NCBI GenBank assembly: GCA_000149265.1
Contig: CH002980.1
Location: forward strand, 1,810,253-1,874,252
Reading direction: 5' to 3'
DNA: 64,000 nucleotides
Source: Ciona savignyi
Taxonomy: Eukaryota; Chordata; Ascidiacea; Phlebobranchia; Cionidae
The notes below the pieces were generated by a model. That model made no database searches and had not been told where the DNA came from. It was given only the letters and a program-made list of their open reading frames with translations. Shown here piece by piece: positions 1 to 14,500 of this stretch. The position numbers and the translations under genes were made by a program. Numbering within the stretch: the first letter of the stretch is position 1; each line of letters begins with the position of its first letter.

Positions 1-77
1 CGCTTGCGTGCGTGCTGATAACAAAATAATACAAAGGATTAAGTCGGCCATCTGATTGTGTACTTTTCCATTTAAAG

Positions 78-149
78 GCAGATTTCGAGGTCAACCGAGA
101 AGGATTGTACAATTGGAAGTTTCTCCGGTGCGATCTTGCGCGGCGATGA
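78..149 (+). CDS. terminal exon of an unidentified gene
   Basis: A 3' splice site (ends TTTAAAG at 77) opens a 23-codon frame ending with TGA at 147-149. The peptide ends YNWKFLRCDLARR. An AATAAA lies 84 bases after the stop, which fits this frame being the end of a transcript entering the window from the left. A longer alternative frame (56-247) runs through that AATAAA and is therefore less likely. The protein family is not recognised and upstream exons are outside the window. The frame and the exon itself are inference. Confidence 0.4.
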   Translation, partial: ADFEVNREGLYNWKFLRCDLARR

Positions 150-232
150 GTGATAAATTGCAACACAATCCTACCTGCAGAGTAACTCCTGGTGGTAACT
201 GCCCACATGTCGAGTGTATAAGCAACAGTGCT

Positions 233-238
233 AATAAA
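233..238 (+). terminator. AATAAA polyadenylation signal
   Basis: Canonical hexamer 84 bases downstream of the TGA of the putative last exon at 78-149. Confidence 0.4.
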
Positions 239-764
239 AAGCCTTGAAATAACATTCCGAACTTTTATATTTCAACACGGATTTTCTAATCGCTTTTGGT
301 TTTCTGACATATAGCGCAAATAGCGTCCACCATAGTGACCTTTCTGGACAGAAAGAATTATTGACAGACTGGGCTATCATTGATATGTGATGCGTCTTAT
401 AAGTAAACCTAATTATTTGATAAGCACGAATCGCAATCGGTCATTCACCTTCCGTTCTTGTTTCGTGGCACATGCCAAGAAACAAAACCAAAACCGCTAT
501 TTTTTGCAAAATATAATTGCCAAAGAATGTTATGCTTGCACTTAAACATTTGGATGCTGAAATAATAAATCTATCTGCTCTTCCTTTGACAGCTACTCTG
601 TCGGAACACCGTGTCTATTCGGCGAAGGCCTATGTTTAAAGTAGGAAACCGGGCATTGATGCGAGACGGGCGTCGATAGAGCTAAAATGCTCGAGATATC
701 CGCTGCCAAGACCTTTTCGCTGTGTACCATAACCGACTGTATTGAAAGTGCCCACTGACATTTA
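239..764. other. intergenic, nothing recognised
   Basis: AT-rich sequence with no supported exon, RNA gene or repeat. Confidence 0.5.
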
Positions 765-1831
765 AGCCCCGTTTACACCAAACTTGCGAGCGCAGCGTAC
801 TCGGCGTAGCTCGGCGCACGACCGTTTACACCAAGCGCAGCGTTTGCAGTGAACCGATGTGTATATAATGGTTACGATCAAAATGTGAATTGAGAAGCCA
901 AATTAAGTTTTAACAACCGGTGTGCTGTTAACAACAGCAAAATGCAACAAAACATTTTAACTACCTGCACAATAGGTATCCTAATTATTACGCATGTTTA
1001 TATGACTTATATAAAAACGTATGATAATATACACGTTTGCGTACAGCACTTTTGGGCAACCGCGTTCACTACTGATTACATCACTAAGCATAAACTTTTA
1101 TAAAGCCTAGCCGTTTACTTTTGTTTTGAAAGTTTAACACCAGATAATAATTAAATGAACAATAAAAATGTGTTATGTTAGAAACTGAACGTAGATTGGA
1201 TTTTAAAATTTATTCTTTTGTGGAAATAGAGACATCACATAGCGTATAAACAAGGAGGTTTTTCTACAGCCCCGGAGAAAAAACTCTTCGGACAGCTCGA
1301 TATTTTCCATCATAAATGTTGAGCTAATTATTACAGTAAATATAGTATGTAATTTGGCAGAACCAATAGATGTGTTTACATAAATGTCTTTACAATACAG
1401 TTTAAAAGCTGTAGGCTACAAGCATATAAGTAAAAGGGTAAAATATTACCCAAATTTATGTACAAGTTGTTTACTCGCTGGTGAATTGCATGCAGCAATA
1501 CAGTTTTGTTTTTGTACGACTGTTGTGTATAAGTTTAAAGATACTTAAACTAGTTTAAGTATCTATTTAAAATTAGTGTAAAGTTTGTATTCTTCCATTG
1601 AAAGCGTTTAAAGACGACTTTACCGTATCTATGGAAACCAATTCTTGCCATAGAAATATATTATAACATACTCTCGCTACGCCCGTGAAATTCGCTACAC
1701 GAGCGAACTTCGGCGTAGCGCAGCTCGACTTTCTGAGCGTGCGCTCGGCGTACGCCGGGCGAATATTTCTTTGTTTGTTTTATGGTCGCTGCGCTGCCGT
1801 ACGCCGAGCTACGCTTGGTGTAAACGGGGCT
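765..1831. mobile_element. TIR DNA transposon, PIF/Harbinger-like
   Basis: Starts AGCCCCGTTTACACCAA and ends with the inverted copy TTGGTGTAAACGGGGCT, flanked by TTA on both sides (762-764 and 1832-1834), a 3-bp target duplication typical of PIF/Harbinger. If the first A is excluded the duplication could also be read as TTTAA, so superfamily is tentative. Both ends carry GC-rich subterminal repeats (variants of CGGCGTAGC and GAGCGCAGCG) that stand out from the AT-rich interior. There is no transposase ORF, so it is non-autonomous. A decayed inverted relative lies near 39706. Confidence 0.7.
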
Positions 1832-1834
1832 TTA

Positions 1835-2535
1835 ATATGAATTTAAATCTGTTAGGTATGCCGACTTTTAATATCATAACGTGCTGCCATACATTCTAAC
1901 AAACCTTGTAGTGCCAATATATATCTTTTGTACGGGGACTTACTACGTCTAGTGTAACCTATTTCTTGATAAAATTATCACTGTAGTATGCTAAAGAGGT
2001 AATTAAATTACAATAAAATAAACTAAATTAAGATGGTTTAGCTCGAGCAGAGACACGACTATGGTAATGTGTTATCGATGACTTAAGTAAAATTTATTAA
2101 AATATTTCACATCAAAACAAAATTCCTTTATTCATGGCATTTTAACTAAATACGACACAAAATGTATAGAGCCTATATTAAGAAAAACAACTATTTATTT
2201 ATTTATACCAGGGCAAGTTTAGGACCCATAGAGAACTGGTCGCTCGGTAATATTGTTATTATGGCAAGCTTTATGTGAATCAGATAGGTATATCATTGGG
2301 TCACACGACCGAACTGTAAAATAAATCTACAACCTTCCCCATAAAAATTATTTTAGTATTTCGATGATAATGGCGCGAAAAAATTGTTTATGTTTTTCTT
2401 ATGAATGAAAAGTCAGCTGTGTTCGTTTATTGACCGGCTTTTAAGAAGTTGTTTTGGATTGCTAAAATCGAATTTAATTGGTATTACCTAATTCTGCAGA
2501 ATAATTATTATTTCGTAGCATTTACTTTAAGTCTA
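1835..2535. other. 5' flank of TICRR
   Basis: AT-rich, no clear TATA box or repeat. It should contain the promoter and 5' UTR of the Treslin gene, but no element can be pinned down. Confidence 0.4.
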
Positions 2536-5500
2536 ATGCCGGCTGGAAATCAAATCGTTTTTTTAATTCATCGTACGACTGCTAAGAGGCAAGAAAGTGA
2601 TCACGAAGTTTGGAAAAAAGACCTACATAACGCTGCCTGCAAACTTTTACTCCACTTTGAAAGTTTGGATTATAAAGCTTTAAACTGGAATATAAAAGTC
2701 GGATCGGTCGAAAATGAAAATGATCAATTTAAATGGGGCTATAAATTCGCTAAGAAAGCTGGAATACAGTTCCATAATCTTTGCGATTTTAAAAAGCTAA
2801 ATTCTGAAAATGTTAAACTTTTTGAGCAAGAATTAAATTATGACGATGAGGAGGAACAGATTGAATACAGCGCTCACACTTTGGTGGAAAACTTGATCAC
2901 TTTAGCCCATGATTTTCATTGGGAACACCTCGAGATTATGTCGCCAGTGAAACCACTTAGAAAAAGAAAAAGCAGAGACATGGAATCCCGCAAAAGGAGA
3001 AGTAATGGAAAAACAAATATTGCCGAGATCACAGCAAGCGGGAATTACGTCTTCATTGTTGGTCCTGTACCAAAGAGCAAAGATGAATTGGGAGATTATT
3101 TTGGATGGGAGGTGGATACATTAGCGGAAGTAACAAGGATTCTGATGCCAGCTCATCTATCTCATCATTTTCGGGAAAAACACAACATCCGACTCTATTG
3201 GTTGGACACTAATTCAAAGGTATTCTAATGTTATATTCTAATGTTATAGTATAACATTCAACAGGGGGAAGCATATTATTAGCCCAGGGATGTCCAACCT
3301 TTTATTGTAATGGGCCGCATTGTCACTTAAAATAATTCAATGGGCCGCAAAACCTATTAACTTTCAATAAAAATAGCAGGGTTCGAATTAATGGTTTTGA
3401 AATGATTTGCGAAATGCGCGGATAAGAAGCGCGCTAAAAAAATTTGGTTATGATAAATTGCCTTAAACAACCAGAAAGATATTTATTTCATAAAGCAGAC
3501 AGTACCGTTATTTAGTAGCAGTAATGATAAATTGCAATAAAATCATAAATAAAGGAATCGAGGTATATTAACTAGGGCTGCGAATTAACGGTTAATTTAA
3601 AAAACGGTTAACTGATGTAAAAATAATCGGTTAACCGTTAACCGATTTTCTTTAAACTACCATCAAATCGGCACCGTTTTTGGCCAAAAAAGTTCAGGCA
3701 GCCGTAAAGGGCAGCAAAAAAATAACGCGCGTGATTACCGGCATTATCGGGTCTTATTTATGCGTTACTTTATAGTTTTTAAACGTCACCTTAAGACACA
3801 TAGTATAACTTTGATTGTAATGCGTAATATTGAGTCAAAAATCAAACAATCAGGTGTGAATGGTTGCTTATATTACGTTGACAATCAAACAATCGACGTG
3901 TGAATGGTGCATATATTACGTTGACAATCAAACAATCGACGTGTGAATGGTTGCTTATATTACGTAATAATGAAACAATCAAGTGTGGAATGGAGTTATG
4001 TATATTTGAAGATTATTAAAACGCAATTACGCCCAATTAAATGTGGGCGGTAAAGTAACGTTAAAAAACGGTAAAAATTTGACGTGACGTTAATTTTTCG
4101 CAGCCCTAATATTAACGCATAATGGCGATTATTTCCTTGTGATAGCAATGCTTATTATACGCCAATAATGCAAAGTAAAGCCAAGGTAAATAAATAATGT
4201 TATGTTGAAGGCAAATGATGTTATATTAACGTGTTGAGGATTTATTATTAAAAGTGCGCGAAATCAGTACCGGTAATTTATATTTTCGCGATTTTGTTAA
4301 TTTTTGTAATTCGCGAACTTTAGAAAACGGTTCGCGATCCCTATATTTCAACCCTGAATGGGTACATAAAGAAACAATTAAAAGCCATTAATTTCATCTT
4401 TAAAAAAAGAACCAAATAACACACATATAGAAAGAAACAAAAACTTATTTCTGCAATACAAAGTCAATGAGATAAGTGTTTGTCGTCCGTCGGTTTCTTT
4501 CTGCAGTTTTGATGTTTACTGCGTCCCTAAAAGCTGACTGACACATTTGAATTAGGCCAAGATTTAAAGTTCAAAATACTACTTGGAGTAAAATCTCAGG
4601 TGGGCCGCACTGGTTGGACATCCCTGTATTAGCCTTTCCCACTATCACTTGAGACTTCACTTATGTAACAGTTTGCTACTATTTAAAGAATCATCAAATT
4701 TTAAAAAACTTAAATGTCAATACAGTGCATTTGTCAAAAAATATTACAATTTTTACAGTGTATAGAAAATTTATGTAAATATTGTATAATTCCCAACGCT
4801 TATACTGAGGTTTTATATGTTGTACTGATTACAATATGCAATTTGCGGTATTAGGAGCCTATGGGCTACATCTTTGATCTTTAATATAGTAATCTTACCC
4901 AAAGTTATACTAATGTAAATATATGTATATTGGTAGACACCTGAACTGTTTGAAAAAAAAGGACCAGCTGGATTTTCTGTGATCGAAGAGTTTTTGAAAA
5001 GCAATTCTGGATGTGTGATCCCGATTTCTTACCTCAATGATATTGTTGCATCGGAAGTCAAATTATCCTTGGGTAAGTTTTAAATCAATTAACTTATTCT
5101 AAGGTTTATTTCTTGGGTTAGTAAAACAACGAAGCATTACAATACACAAATAGCTACACTTTTAGTTTAAACCAAAGCTGTTTCGGTCAAGGCCCAGAAC
5201 ACAACCAACCAGTCACAGACTTTTATTGATCGTATTTTATTTATTCTTTACAATTTCTGCAATAAGCTCTTCTGCTGCAGGGTTTTCTGGAACCAAATGT
5301 CTTCGTGATCAAGACAATATTGCTCCATTGCAAAGTGGAAAACTCAGGCGTATTTTTTCTACCTCCACGAAATTAAATCATCTTTGTACAATTGTGAAAC
5401 CGCTTCAACCAATTGAGTTCCAAGCTTCATTTATCTTTCCTAGTTGTGGTCCTAGAGTTAACGCAACTTGTACCGTTTTATGCACAACATCGCAAATTAA

Positions 5501-8500
5501 AAATACTGCAATCCAAAAGAGGCATTCTGCATTGCACAGTACAACTGATGTGGTTCAAAATGATTTTATTTCATTTGGGATATCTCAATCAAACAAATTA
5601 TTCTGCATTGAATCGCCCTCTCAAGTGGATCAGGGATATTATTCTGCAACTGTCAATCAAGAAGCATGTCAATTTTCTGTCATTGGACAATTTCCTGTAT
5701 CCATATTTCCACTGGATTCATTATCAGGGTTTGGTGTGATGTGCATATTCAACGATTCAGAGTTTCAATCAAACGCTGAGGAGGTAACAACTGCCTATGC
5801 TGTTGTGGAAAAATGTCAATCATGCTGTGGTGATACCACAATGAACCAGAAGTGCAGCATCTTCCACAGATACGGAATATTACAAGTGATCAGCAGAAAA
5901 TGTGCAACTGTATCTTGGATAAGGTAATTTTAGTTTAATTACGTAGTAAATATTAATTTATGTAGGCAGTGCCTAAGTTTGAAAGTAATTTTTTCTCATT
6001 GCAAAAAACGTATAAATGATAGAGTGCCAAGTGTTATTAATAATCTATTTTAAACTGGTATGTATTTTTACTAATTTTATAGTGAGACGCACATAGCCGG
6101 AGTTGCAGATTTAATCAAGAAGCATTCTTTAAATCTGGACAATAATTCTCAAGAAATCAATAATTTTGTTCAATCATGCTGTGAAGAAACCCGGTTATTG
6201 GAACCAGTGCAAAGGAATGGGGAAATAGAAGACCCACAAGAGAAAACTCTTGAAAGTAAGATTACCTTTGATTTGCTCTAAACTACAAGATTAAAAAAAG
6301 TTACAAAACTGTACTCATGCAAGTATACAAGGTTTCGTCTTGAGAAACATTATATAAAGTTAATGTTGTGTTGTATGATTAACAAATAGTGTTTTTTTTA
6401 ATACAGTTATAAAGATTAATAAAACAAAAGCTTAAACAATAGAAAAAAGGCAAAATTTTATACCAGTAGTAAAACAGAACACACCAATCAATATAAACTT
6501 GCATACATGATTAGATGATAAAACATTTGTATGAAAAAGGGCATTTCTCTTAAATCTATAAACTCTACATTTTTCAGCTGATGAACAACAATTCACACCC
6601 AACATGCTTGAAACTTGGTTTGACAGATCTAATAAATCAGACAAGTTTACTCAATTCACTACTCAGCCAAGGTAAGTAATGCCCACTGGCACCGCTTTTT
6701 ATAATTAACAGTTTTAATCACACATATTTTTTGTTTTAATAGATTTGGAAGATTGTCCCATTTTTTACTTGAATAATGCCAAAACACAGGATTTGAACTA
6801 ACTTTGAACTAAATAAAAATATGTTAAGCACTAGCTGAGTTACATCTTCCCAATGTACTTCAATCAATCGATTTTTCATTTTTATAAAATACCGAATTTA
6901 TGTATAATTAAGTCGTTGTTTATAAAAAGGTAGGCAAGGTAGGCAATAGTCGCATTATAAATTAGGGTAAATAATAAATTGGAAAAGGTACTAGGTTTAC
7001 TGCATCTTTTTACTTATTTCTTGTATGTGTTCGATGTACCGGTACTTGTATATATTATACATATCTCAATTATAAAATATGTATAATATATTAATCGAAA
7101 TAGTGGTACTTTATAAATTGTCATTCAAAAGTCAATTGTATCTTGTATTCTATCAATTTGTCTCAGTTTTGCCAACAAACATTTATTCTAGTTCCCAACA
7201 CAAACCACCAAGTTTCATGCCTTCAGAAGAAGCTGAATTTCATAGTTCCATTCTATCTGCTATGCAAGAAGTATACAATAGTAACACTGCTGAAGACCAG
7301 GTTGGTTCAACAAGTTTATTTATGCTTCGCTGTTTAAGTAATTATACTTTACTATTTATGTGACACATATATACCGTTGGGTGGGATGCAGAAAATAATG
7401 CATTTTTATGCAGTTTGCACCAAATTACTACGACCCTCCTAACCCTGATTATAAGGCATTATCCCAACATTACACTAGAGATGGTACTTTGTACACATAT
7501 AGATTCTACCTACAAGGTACTGATCTTAAAATTTTAATTATTGAACAATTTATCGTACATAAACTAATTCCTTTTTCATTTTTAGGGTTCTTTGAAAGCA
7601 GATATAACCGCTGTGAAAAGTTGCAATTCTATTACAGGTAAAATTGTAGGGCCAAAATGAAATTTTATTTTATTTAATATATTGTGTTCATTTATGTTTG
7701 ATAAAAAGGTTTTACTGACTTTTGATAAATAGTGTGGTTTAAATAAAAATATCCTAGTTATTTTTAATGCTATATATATTTGGGTGACATAGATAGCTCC
7801 AGTGGTAGCATGCTGAACTTTTAGTAGAAAGGTTGCAGGACCACAACCAATCACTTGATATTTGAATGTAACTTGGATGAGGCGTTACCCGTACATTGCT
7901 TAAGCTTGGGCCCAGTGGTTTAATAGACCAAGTAAAGTTCATTATACACACGACACACCTCTGACTATGGTATTCTGATGAGTAAATAGTGCATGTGTTA
8001 CAACACCGCTCACAGTTTCCAACCCCTGTGACAAACATTAAAAACCAATTGCCTTAAAAATGAAACAATCGAAATATCAAAAGGAATGTTTTCTCTCAAC
8101 AGATGTTAGTGATGCCATGTTATTCGAATACAAACTAAGTCTGGAGAAGCTTGATGATGCAAACCAATGCAGACAGGATGCTCACAGTATTATGCAACTG
8201 CTGTGCAAGTACTGTGATAAAGAAGGTAGGTTCAACAGTATGTTTGCGTCAATTAGCACCAAAAATCCATCAAATTTCAGATGAGTAAGAAATTACTTGC
8301 ATGTAAAAGCTCATGCGGTTTTATACTCGCACGGATTTTTGACCTGGTCAATATTCAAAGTGGAATTGTTGATTAATTGAGAAATTTGTTAAATCAAAAC
8401 CAGGCGGTTAAATACTTTAGATATATTGTAGAAGTATAATTTACCTCTCAGTGTGCATACAATGTTTAACTTTAGTGATTTACTAAGACAAAAAGCAGCA

Positions 8501-11500
8501 TCATTTTCGTTTGTTGTGACCCCCAAATTTTCGTTTGTTGTGACCCCCAAATTTTCGTTTGTTGTGACCCCCAAATTTTCGTTTGTTGTGACCCCAAGCT
8601 GCTAAATAATCTGCAACTACAAATAGAATCAAACTTCATATATCAAGTATTAATACATCATAAATCACAGTTATGGCTTTTTATATTACATTTACAACTG
8701 ACTTGACACTAACCAACCTATGAATTGGTTTGTTATTAAGGATTTAACCACAACGAAGAATTTAACTACTTAATCATCATTTATTGACGCAGTATCATTG
8801 TATACATTTTGTATGTGCGGAGCATTAATAATTTTTCGAAAACAATCAGGCATTTCAAGAGATGACTCTCAACTGCAGGGATTGTTGACAACAATCTTTC
8901 TCTCTGCTACGGACATCAGAAAAAAAGACGTCGAATCACACCAAAAAATTGCTGAGTAAGAACATTATAAGACGGTTGTTTATAATGGAGTGGAAAAGAT
9001 GGTCATTCCCCACTCATTCGTCAGAATACCTTATTCCAACTTTACCTGATTCCCACATCAGAATACCTTATTCCCACAGTCGGGGGGTTACCTAAAACGA
9101 CATTGCCTTCGTTTTTGTTTAACCTCTTTATATCCCTTACATCATCGGCTTATATAAGTGTCACTTACAAATAACCATCAAGTTCAAGCACTTAAATGAC
9201 TTTTAAATGAATGTTTGGTGTCTTTATCTTTGAAACAACAGTCTGTGAATTTACCACAGTTGATATTCTGGCTTGTTACATATTCGTCCCCATTATACAA
9301 GACCATTCGCCAGAATACACTGAGTACTGTGATGTCCATATTATGTTCCCAGTGCTAAATTGCAGTGTATTCACCTAATTTTAAGTACATTATTTGTTTN
9401 NNNNNNNNNNNNNNNNNNNNNNNNNNNNNNNNNNNNNNNNNNNNNNNNNNNNNNNNNNNNNNNNNNNNNNNNNNNNNNNNNNNNNNNNNNNNNNNNNNNT
9501 AAAACAAAGTTGCAGGTGCAATGTAAAAACCTGCTTAAGGAAAACTGCAAAGAATAGATCCTGTATCACCTAGAGGTCACACAAATGATCAGGCATTGAT
9601 GATTCAATTCCACCAGGTGTAAGATGCAGTTGTTGCTCCGATTGGAATGGTTGTCATATAAACACACAAAGTCAGAAGCCGACACTGAATGTGATGAAAG
9701 CCGCTTTGTGGAAGAAGTCGTACAACTGTTAAGAACCATCTCTATTGCTGATGGTGTGGAGAATATGGCTGCGTTCTTACAAGAAACAATTGTTGAAAAG
9801 TAAGCAAAAATAGTAAAGGAGATTTTATGACTGTAAAACTATTACCTCTATAATACATACATGTGAAAAATAGATTGCTATATACCTAGTTATGTGTCAA
9901 TGTAGGCATTATAGCAATATAAATAGCATTGATCTATATTTAACTCCTGAAAAAGCATCAAGTTTGCATGCTGTATAGTTAGATACTGTTAGTCATCAAC
10001 AGAATAGTATCATCTACTCCCAAAGGTTTCAAAGTCTTAAAGAGTTTAATGCAATCAGGAAAAAATCAACCAAGCAATAAGCTTAAAATAAGACTTCTGA
10101 GGTCTAAACTACAATACAAATCATATTCGCTTTCCCACTACGAATCCTGAATATACAGTGAGCCATGCCCAGCCTGCACCTGGTAAGATACCATGCACGT
10201 GAAACCACATTAACATCATTAAATAGTTGCTACCATGCTAACCACTTCTTCCCTAGTTATGCTGAGCGCTGCGGTGGATTGCTACACGAGGTTCACAACG
10301 ACTTGATGCTCAGAATGCCTCAGGTTTGTGATATATTTGCTGTAGTTTTGCTATTTATTCTGCCTTCTGCACTTACAATAATTGTGCTATTTTTTTAATT
10401 GTTTTCAAAAATTTTTTTTATATATCTTTTATTTCAATATTTTTATGTATTAAAGAAACGCGAAAAAATAACCAACTATTCCCCATCTTTTAGTTCTAGT
10501 ATACAATTGATGAAAGAAGTACTACGACCCATTAAACAAAATTAGTTGCTCAATGTGTTTACCAGGTGGCAGAAGCTATTGAAATATGTTGCACATTTTA
10601 AAAATTATGGTCATAATCCCAGTCATACCATTGAGAACCATAATATTAATTTTCATAAAAGTTATATAGCAGAATAAAATTACATATGTCAATATGAAAT
10701 GCACAACATACTGTGTTAATATCATTCTATGTATTTCCCCATCCATCACCCCAGGTGTTGGAGCAATATAGTGTGGACGGGAGTGTTGATGAGAGCTTCT
10801 ATGCCCCGTTGTCCAACATAGCCAGCATCAAGGCACCAAGCACAGGACCCTTTTCAGCACAAAGCTCCGTGAACAGTCAATGCTCCAATGATTCTCGGAT
10901 AAACAGGAGGTAATTGTTGTTGCCTATTGTTATAGGTTGTGGTTAGTTTAGTTCTGGAAAACACGGTAGCATTTTATTACTACACAAATACTGAGGTCAA
11001 ATGAGATTATGACCGAAAAGCGCATTTTAGTTATCACAAAATCATTGTAATAATTATTTCCTCCATTTTATGTGGCCAATTCCCCTGCTGTCATTGTATT
11101 TCACTCCATTGTTGTATTGATGTTGTTTTGTTACCATTAAAAAGTGCATGTGTGCATTGTACTGAAATGCATTGATATTGTAATAATGTTATTCAGTTAA
11201 ATTCATGTATCTTAAATTTGTATAGAACCTAGGCTGTCTAAAGTGGCATTTCTTAGACAGCTCTTAGGATGTTTAGTGCAAGCGATTTGCAATTTCTTGG
11301 GTGTGTTTACTTCTTTATCTAAATAATTAGGGGTTACCAATTTTTGTGTTATTTCAATAAGTAAGATTAAAAAATAAAAAGGTGCGAAACTGGTCGCTAT
11401 GTAGTCGGTTGTGTTCTTGGGCAAGGCACTTAACAGACATTGCCTAAACCCAGCAGATTAATATGTGCTACTAAATTCAAGGGGTGTGTGGATCATACAC

Positions 11501-14500
11501 AACACACTGCAATTGCAAGATGATCCGCCAATTGCTTGTGTGTTATGTTAACCCCTTGGTTTTCAAATTGATGGGGATGAACATGAATATCCTATCCATA
11601 AAAAGATTATAATCTATTTTTTAATTCCGCTAAACAACCTGTAAATTGTGAAACAGCCTGGTCTTCCGCTGAAGTCAAAGTTTCATGTTCAAACTTACTT
11701 TCTAGAAACTTCCGTTCCCGTCGCGCTTCCCACATCAACCAGATCACCACACGACAGATCGTAATGCCGCATCAATCCAAGGATACCAAATGGGCAAGGT
11801 GGGGATTGCTAATTATAACAATTATTTATATTTGCTTGGCCGAATTAATCCAGATTAATCCTCCGTGCCCATAACTAGCCCACCTCCCCAAAAGGTGTGG
11901 ATAACATAACCGTCAAAAGCCTCAAATGAATCAAACAGTTTACCTCACCTCATAGTTGTATCTTAAATCTTTTCCCAATGACAAATATACAATGTCTCTA
12001 TTATATAGAACAGGGGTGGGCAACCTTTCTCGGCCTTCGTGCCAAAATCGGCTAAAATTAATGGAAAAATCCTTCCGCGTGCCAACTAACAATTCGTAAG
12101 AACATATTTCTGTTTTTGAATGTTTACTCCTACTATAATAGGAGTTGTACTATTTCCTACTATAGTATGAGTTCTGTACTTTTGAATTGCACTATAGTGA
12201 CATCAAATAGCTTCTTGTGATGTCATAAATGCCTATAGCCTGTAAGCTTTTATGACAAATTGTTTGTTAAGTTGATTGAAAGAAAAGTTGCGTAAAAACT
12301 TAATTTTACAGTTTTTTTTTTCAGAAGCGTCGTTTAAATTTTTTGGAAGGTGCTTAGTACCAGAAAATTGTCTCGCGAACCCCAGTTTGAGAACCGCTGT
12401 TTTACAGTAATGAGTTTTAATTTTTATCTTTACTGCAAAATAAGCAAGCGCTGTAGTATTACTGATAGAGCAAACCTTAGGCAGGTAAAAAAGTGTGTTC
12501 AACGATGAATTTTTACATTGATAAACGTAACGATGAGCTTATGTGAAGTAAGTTACCGGTATTTTTTTACTTGCCGAATTATGCATTTATGACTTTTACC
12601 GATACCGAATGACTTTACCGTTACATTGTACATCATGTTTAGCCTTATAACACTTTGTATCTCAAATTGCTAACAAAAGTAAATTAGAATGCTAAGGGTA
12701 ACTGATATTAACTACATCTGGTTGGCTGCACAAACGTACAAATTTCTCTCACGTCCGATTCCTCTGTGGCAGCAGGTTGCGAAATTTGCAAACGGATTGT
12801 TGTACTCTTTGGTGTTTGTTGAGTAACAATAACACGGTAATAAATAATCAAATCTTCACAACTTACGGTAATAAACATTTTATGCACGTGGCCAAAGCTC
12901 AATAATACAACAACTTTTAAGTTATCATCTTTAAGAGAAAGGAATCCAAGTTCCTTAAACTAGCGTGCCAGAAATACGAGCTCGCGTGCCAAGTTGGGCA
13001 CGCGTGCCAGGGGTTGCCCATGCCTGATATAGAACTTTTTTAAATAATCATATTTTTTTGTAAACAAGTATAGTTATTTTTGGTATTGAAAGAGCTGGGT
13101 TTACTACATATCGTCTTTATTTGTTACCTATAATTTAATTGCATCTGCATAAGTACATGACAACCCAGAACAATTCCCTTTATTTTTTGAGTTTTTTTGA
13201 ACCAAAATGTTTTAAAAACACAAAAGGAATAACCTTAAAGCACTCGAATGTGCCATTTTTGTGATGCGTATTTGCACATTCAAATGTACTATAACAGTAG
13301 TACTAGAAATTATCGTACTAATAGAATGAATAATATGCATTTCTTTATTATTGCAAAGCACACCGCAAAAATAACGACCATGGACTACATATAGACTTAT
13401 TACTACATACTTATTTTATTATTTATATATGTTTTTGCACACCTGCAGGACAAAAAGTGTTGAATCAATTCGAGCAACTTTGGCGTCAAACGCTAACAAA
13501 ACCAACAACCGCAAGATGGAAGAACCACCGAAGGAATCATCTGCCATTCAAGATATCGACAAAGGAGGTAGGTGTGGCTCTGTAGTAGCTATATTAGGGG
13601 CCGGCAACCTACGGCCCGCGGGCCGCATCCGGCCCGCCAAGCAAAATCATCCGGCCCGAGACATCTAACTGAAGTATTATAGAATACGGCCCACTGTGTC
13701 ATCTGCAATCTTAGATTTCGATTCATTTCAACAATCTATGCGGCAATAATAAAAAATGCGCCTGACCGTGTCTATTGAGAATGTGTGCGTGCAGACAAAG
13801 AAAATGCTTTGAGAGAAAGCAATAAGTGTGTGTGTTTGTTGGCATGCGCATTGCTGAGAATAGAAGCAATCCAATTGTAATATTATGACATTATGACATA
13901 TACATCGTTTTCGATATTTCATATGTGTTTGCATCGTGTTCTTTACTAACTAAAGTCCTATACGATAGATAATACTAGGTAGTAAACATATATTTTTCTA
14001 ATTGATTTTGCAAACTTTAAATGTTATTAAAATGTAGAAAAGTTGATGTGGAGTGCAGAGTTTTTAATAAAGAATGGGAAAACAAGTACTTTTTTATGAA
14101 CCATTTTGGAAAACCTACTTGTTTGATTTGCAATGTTTCTGTTGCCGTCAACAAAGAATTCAATATAAAGTGTCATTATGACACAGAGCATTCATTTTTT
14201 TCCAAGTTTGTGGGTCAAGTAAGAAAAGACAAACTTGGTCGACTAAAAGATAGTTTAAAGCAGCAAAGTTCTGGCCCGCCGAGATGAGGTTGAGTTTCAT
14301 TTTGGCCCTGGACTATGAAAGGGTTGCCGACCCCTGAGCTAGATGAATACTTGTTAATAAATTACATTCAAGATGGCCCCACTTTTCCAGTCTTATTGTG
14401 CTGCAATTATTTATACAGATTTCGAAGTTTAGCTGATGTATTTTTTGTGGGAAAATGTATTTTGAATATATTTTCCTTTCACTTACTTTTAAATTATGGA

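Larger units (their letters stand above)
3285..4626. mobile_element. hAT-type non-autonomous element (TICRR intron 1)
   Basis: Terminal inverted repeats CAGGGATGTCCAACC and GGTTGGACATCCCTG, with a perfect 8-bp target duplication TATTAGCC (3277-3284 and 4627-4634), the hAT hallmark. No transposase is left. A second hAT element is inserted inside at 3573-4108. Confidence 0.9.

Noticed and set aside
56-247. 63-codon frame at the left edge
   Set aside because: It runs over the AATAAA at 233-238; the shorter frame ending at 149 fits the polyA signal better.
8389-8574. Minus-strand frame with GVTTNENL repeats
   Set aside because: It is produced by the 24-bp minisatellite, whose length is a multiple of three; no splice or promoter support.
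12373-12399. hAT-like terminus AGTTTGAGAACCGCTG inside the 12011-13026 element
   Set aside because: No matching opposite end or target duplication was found, so it is not listed as a separate element.
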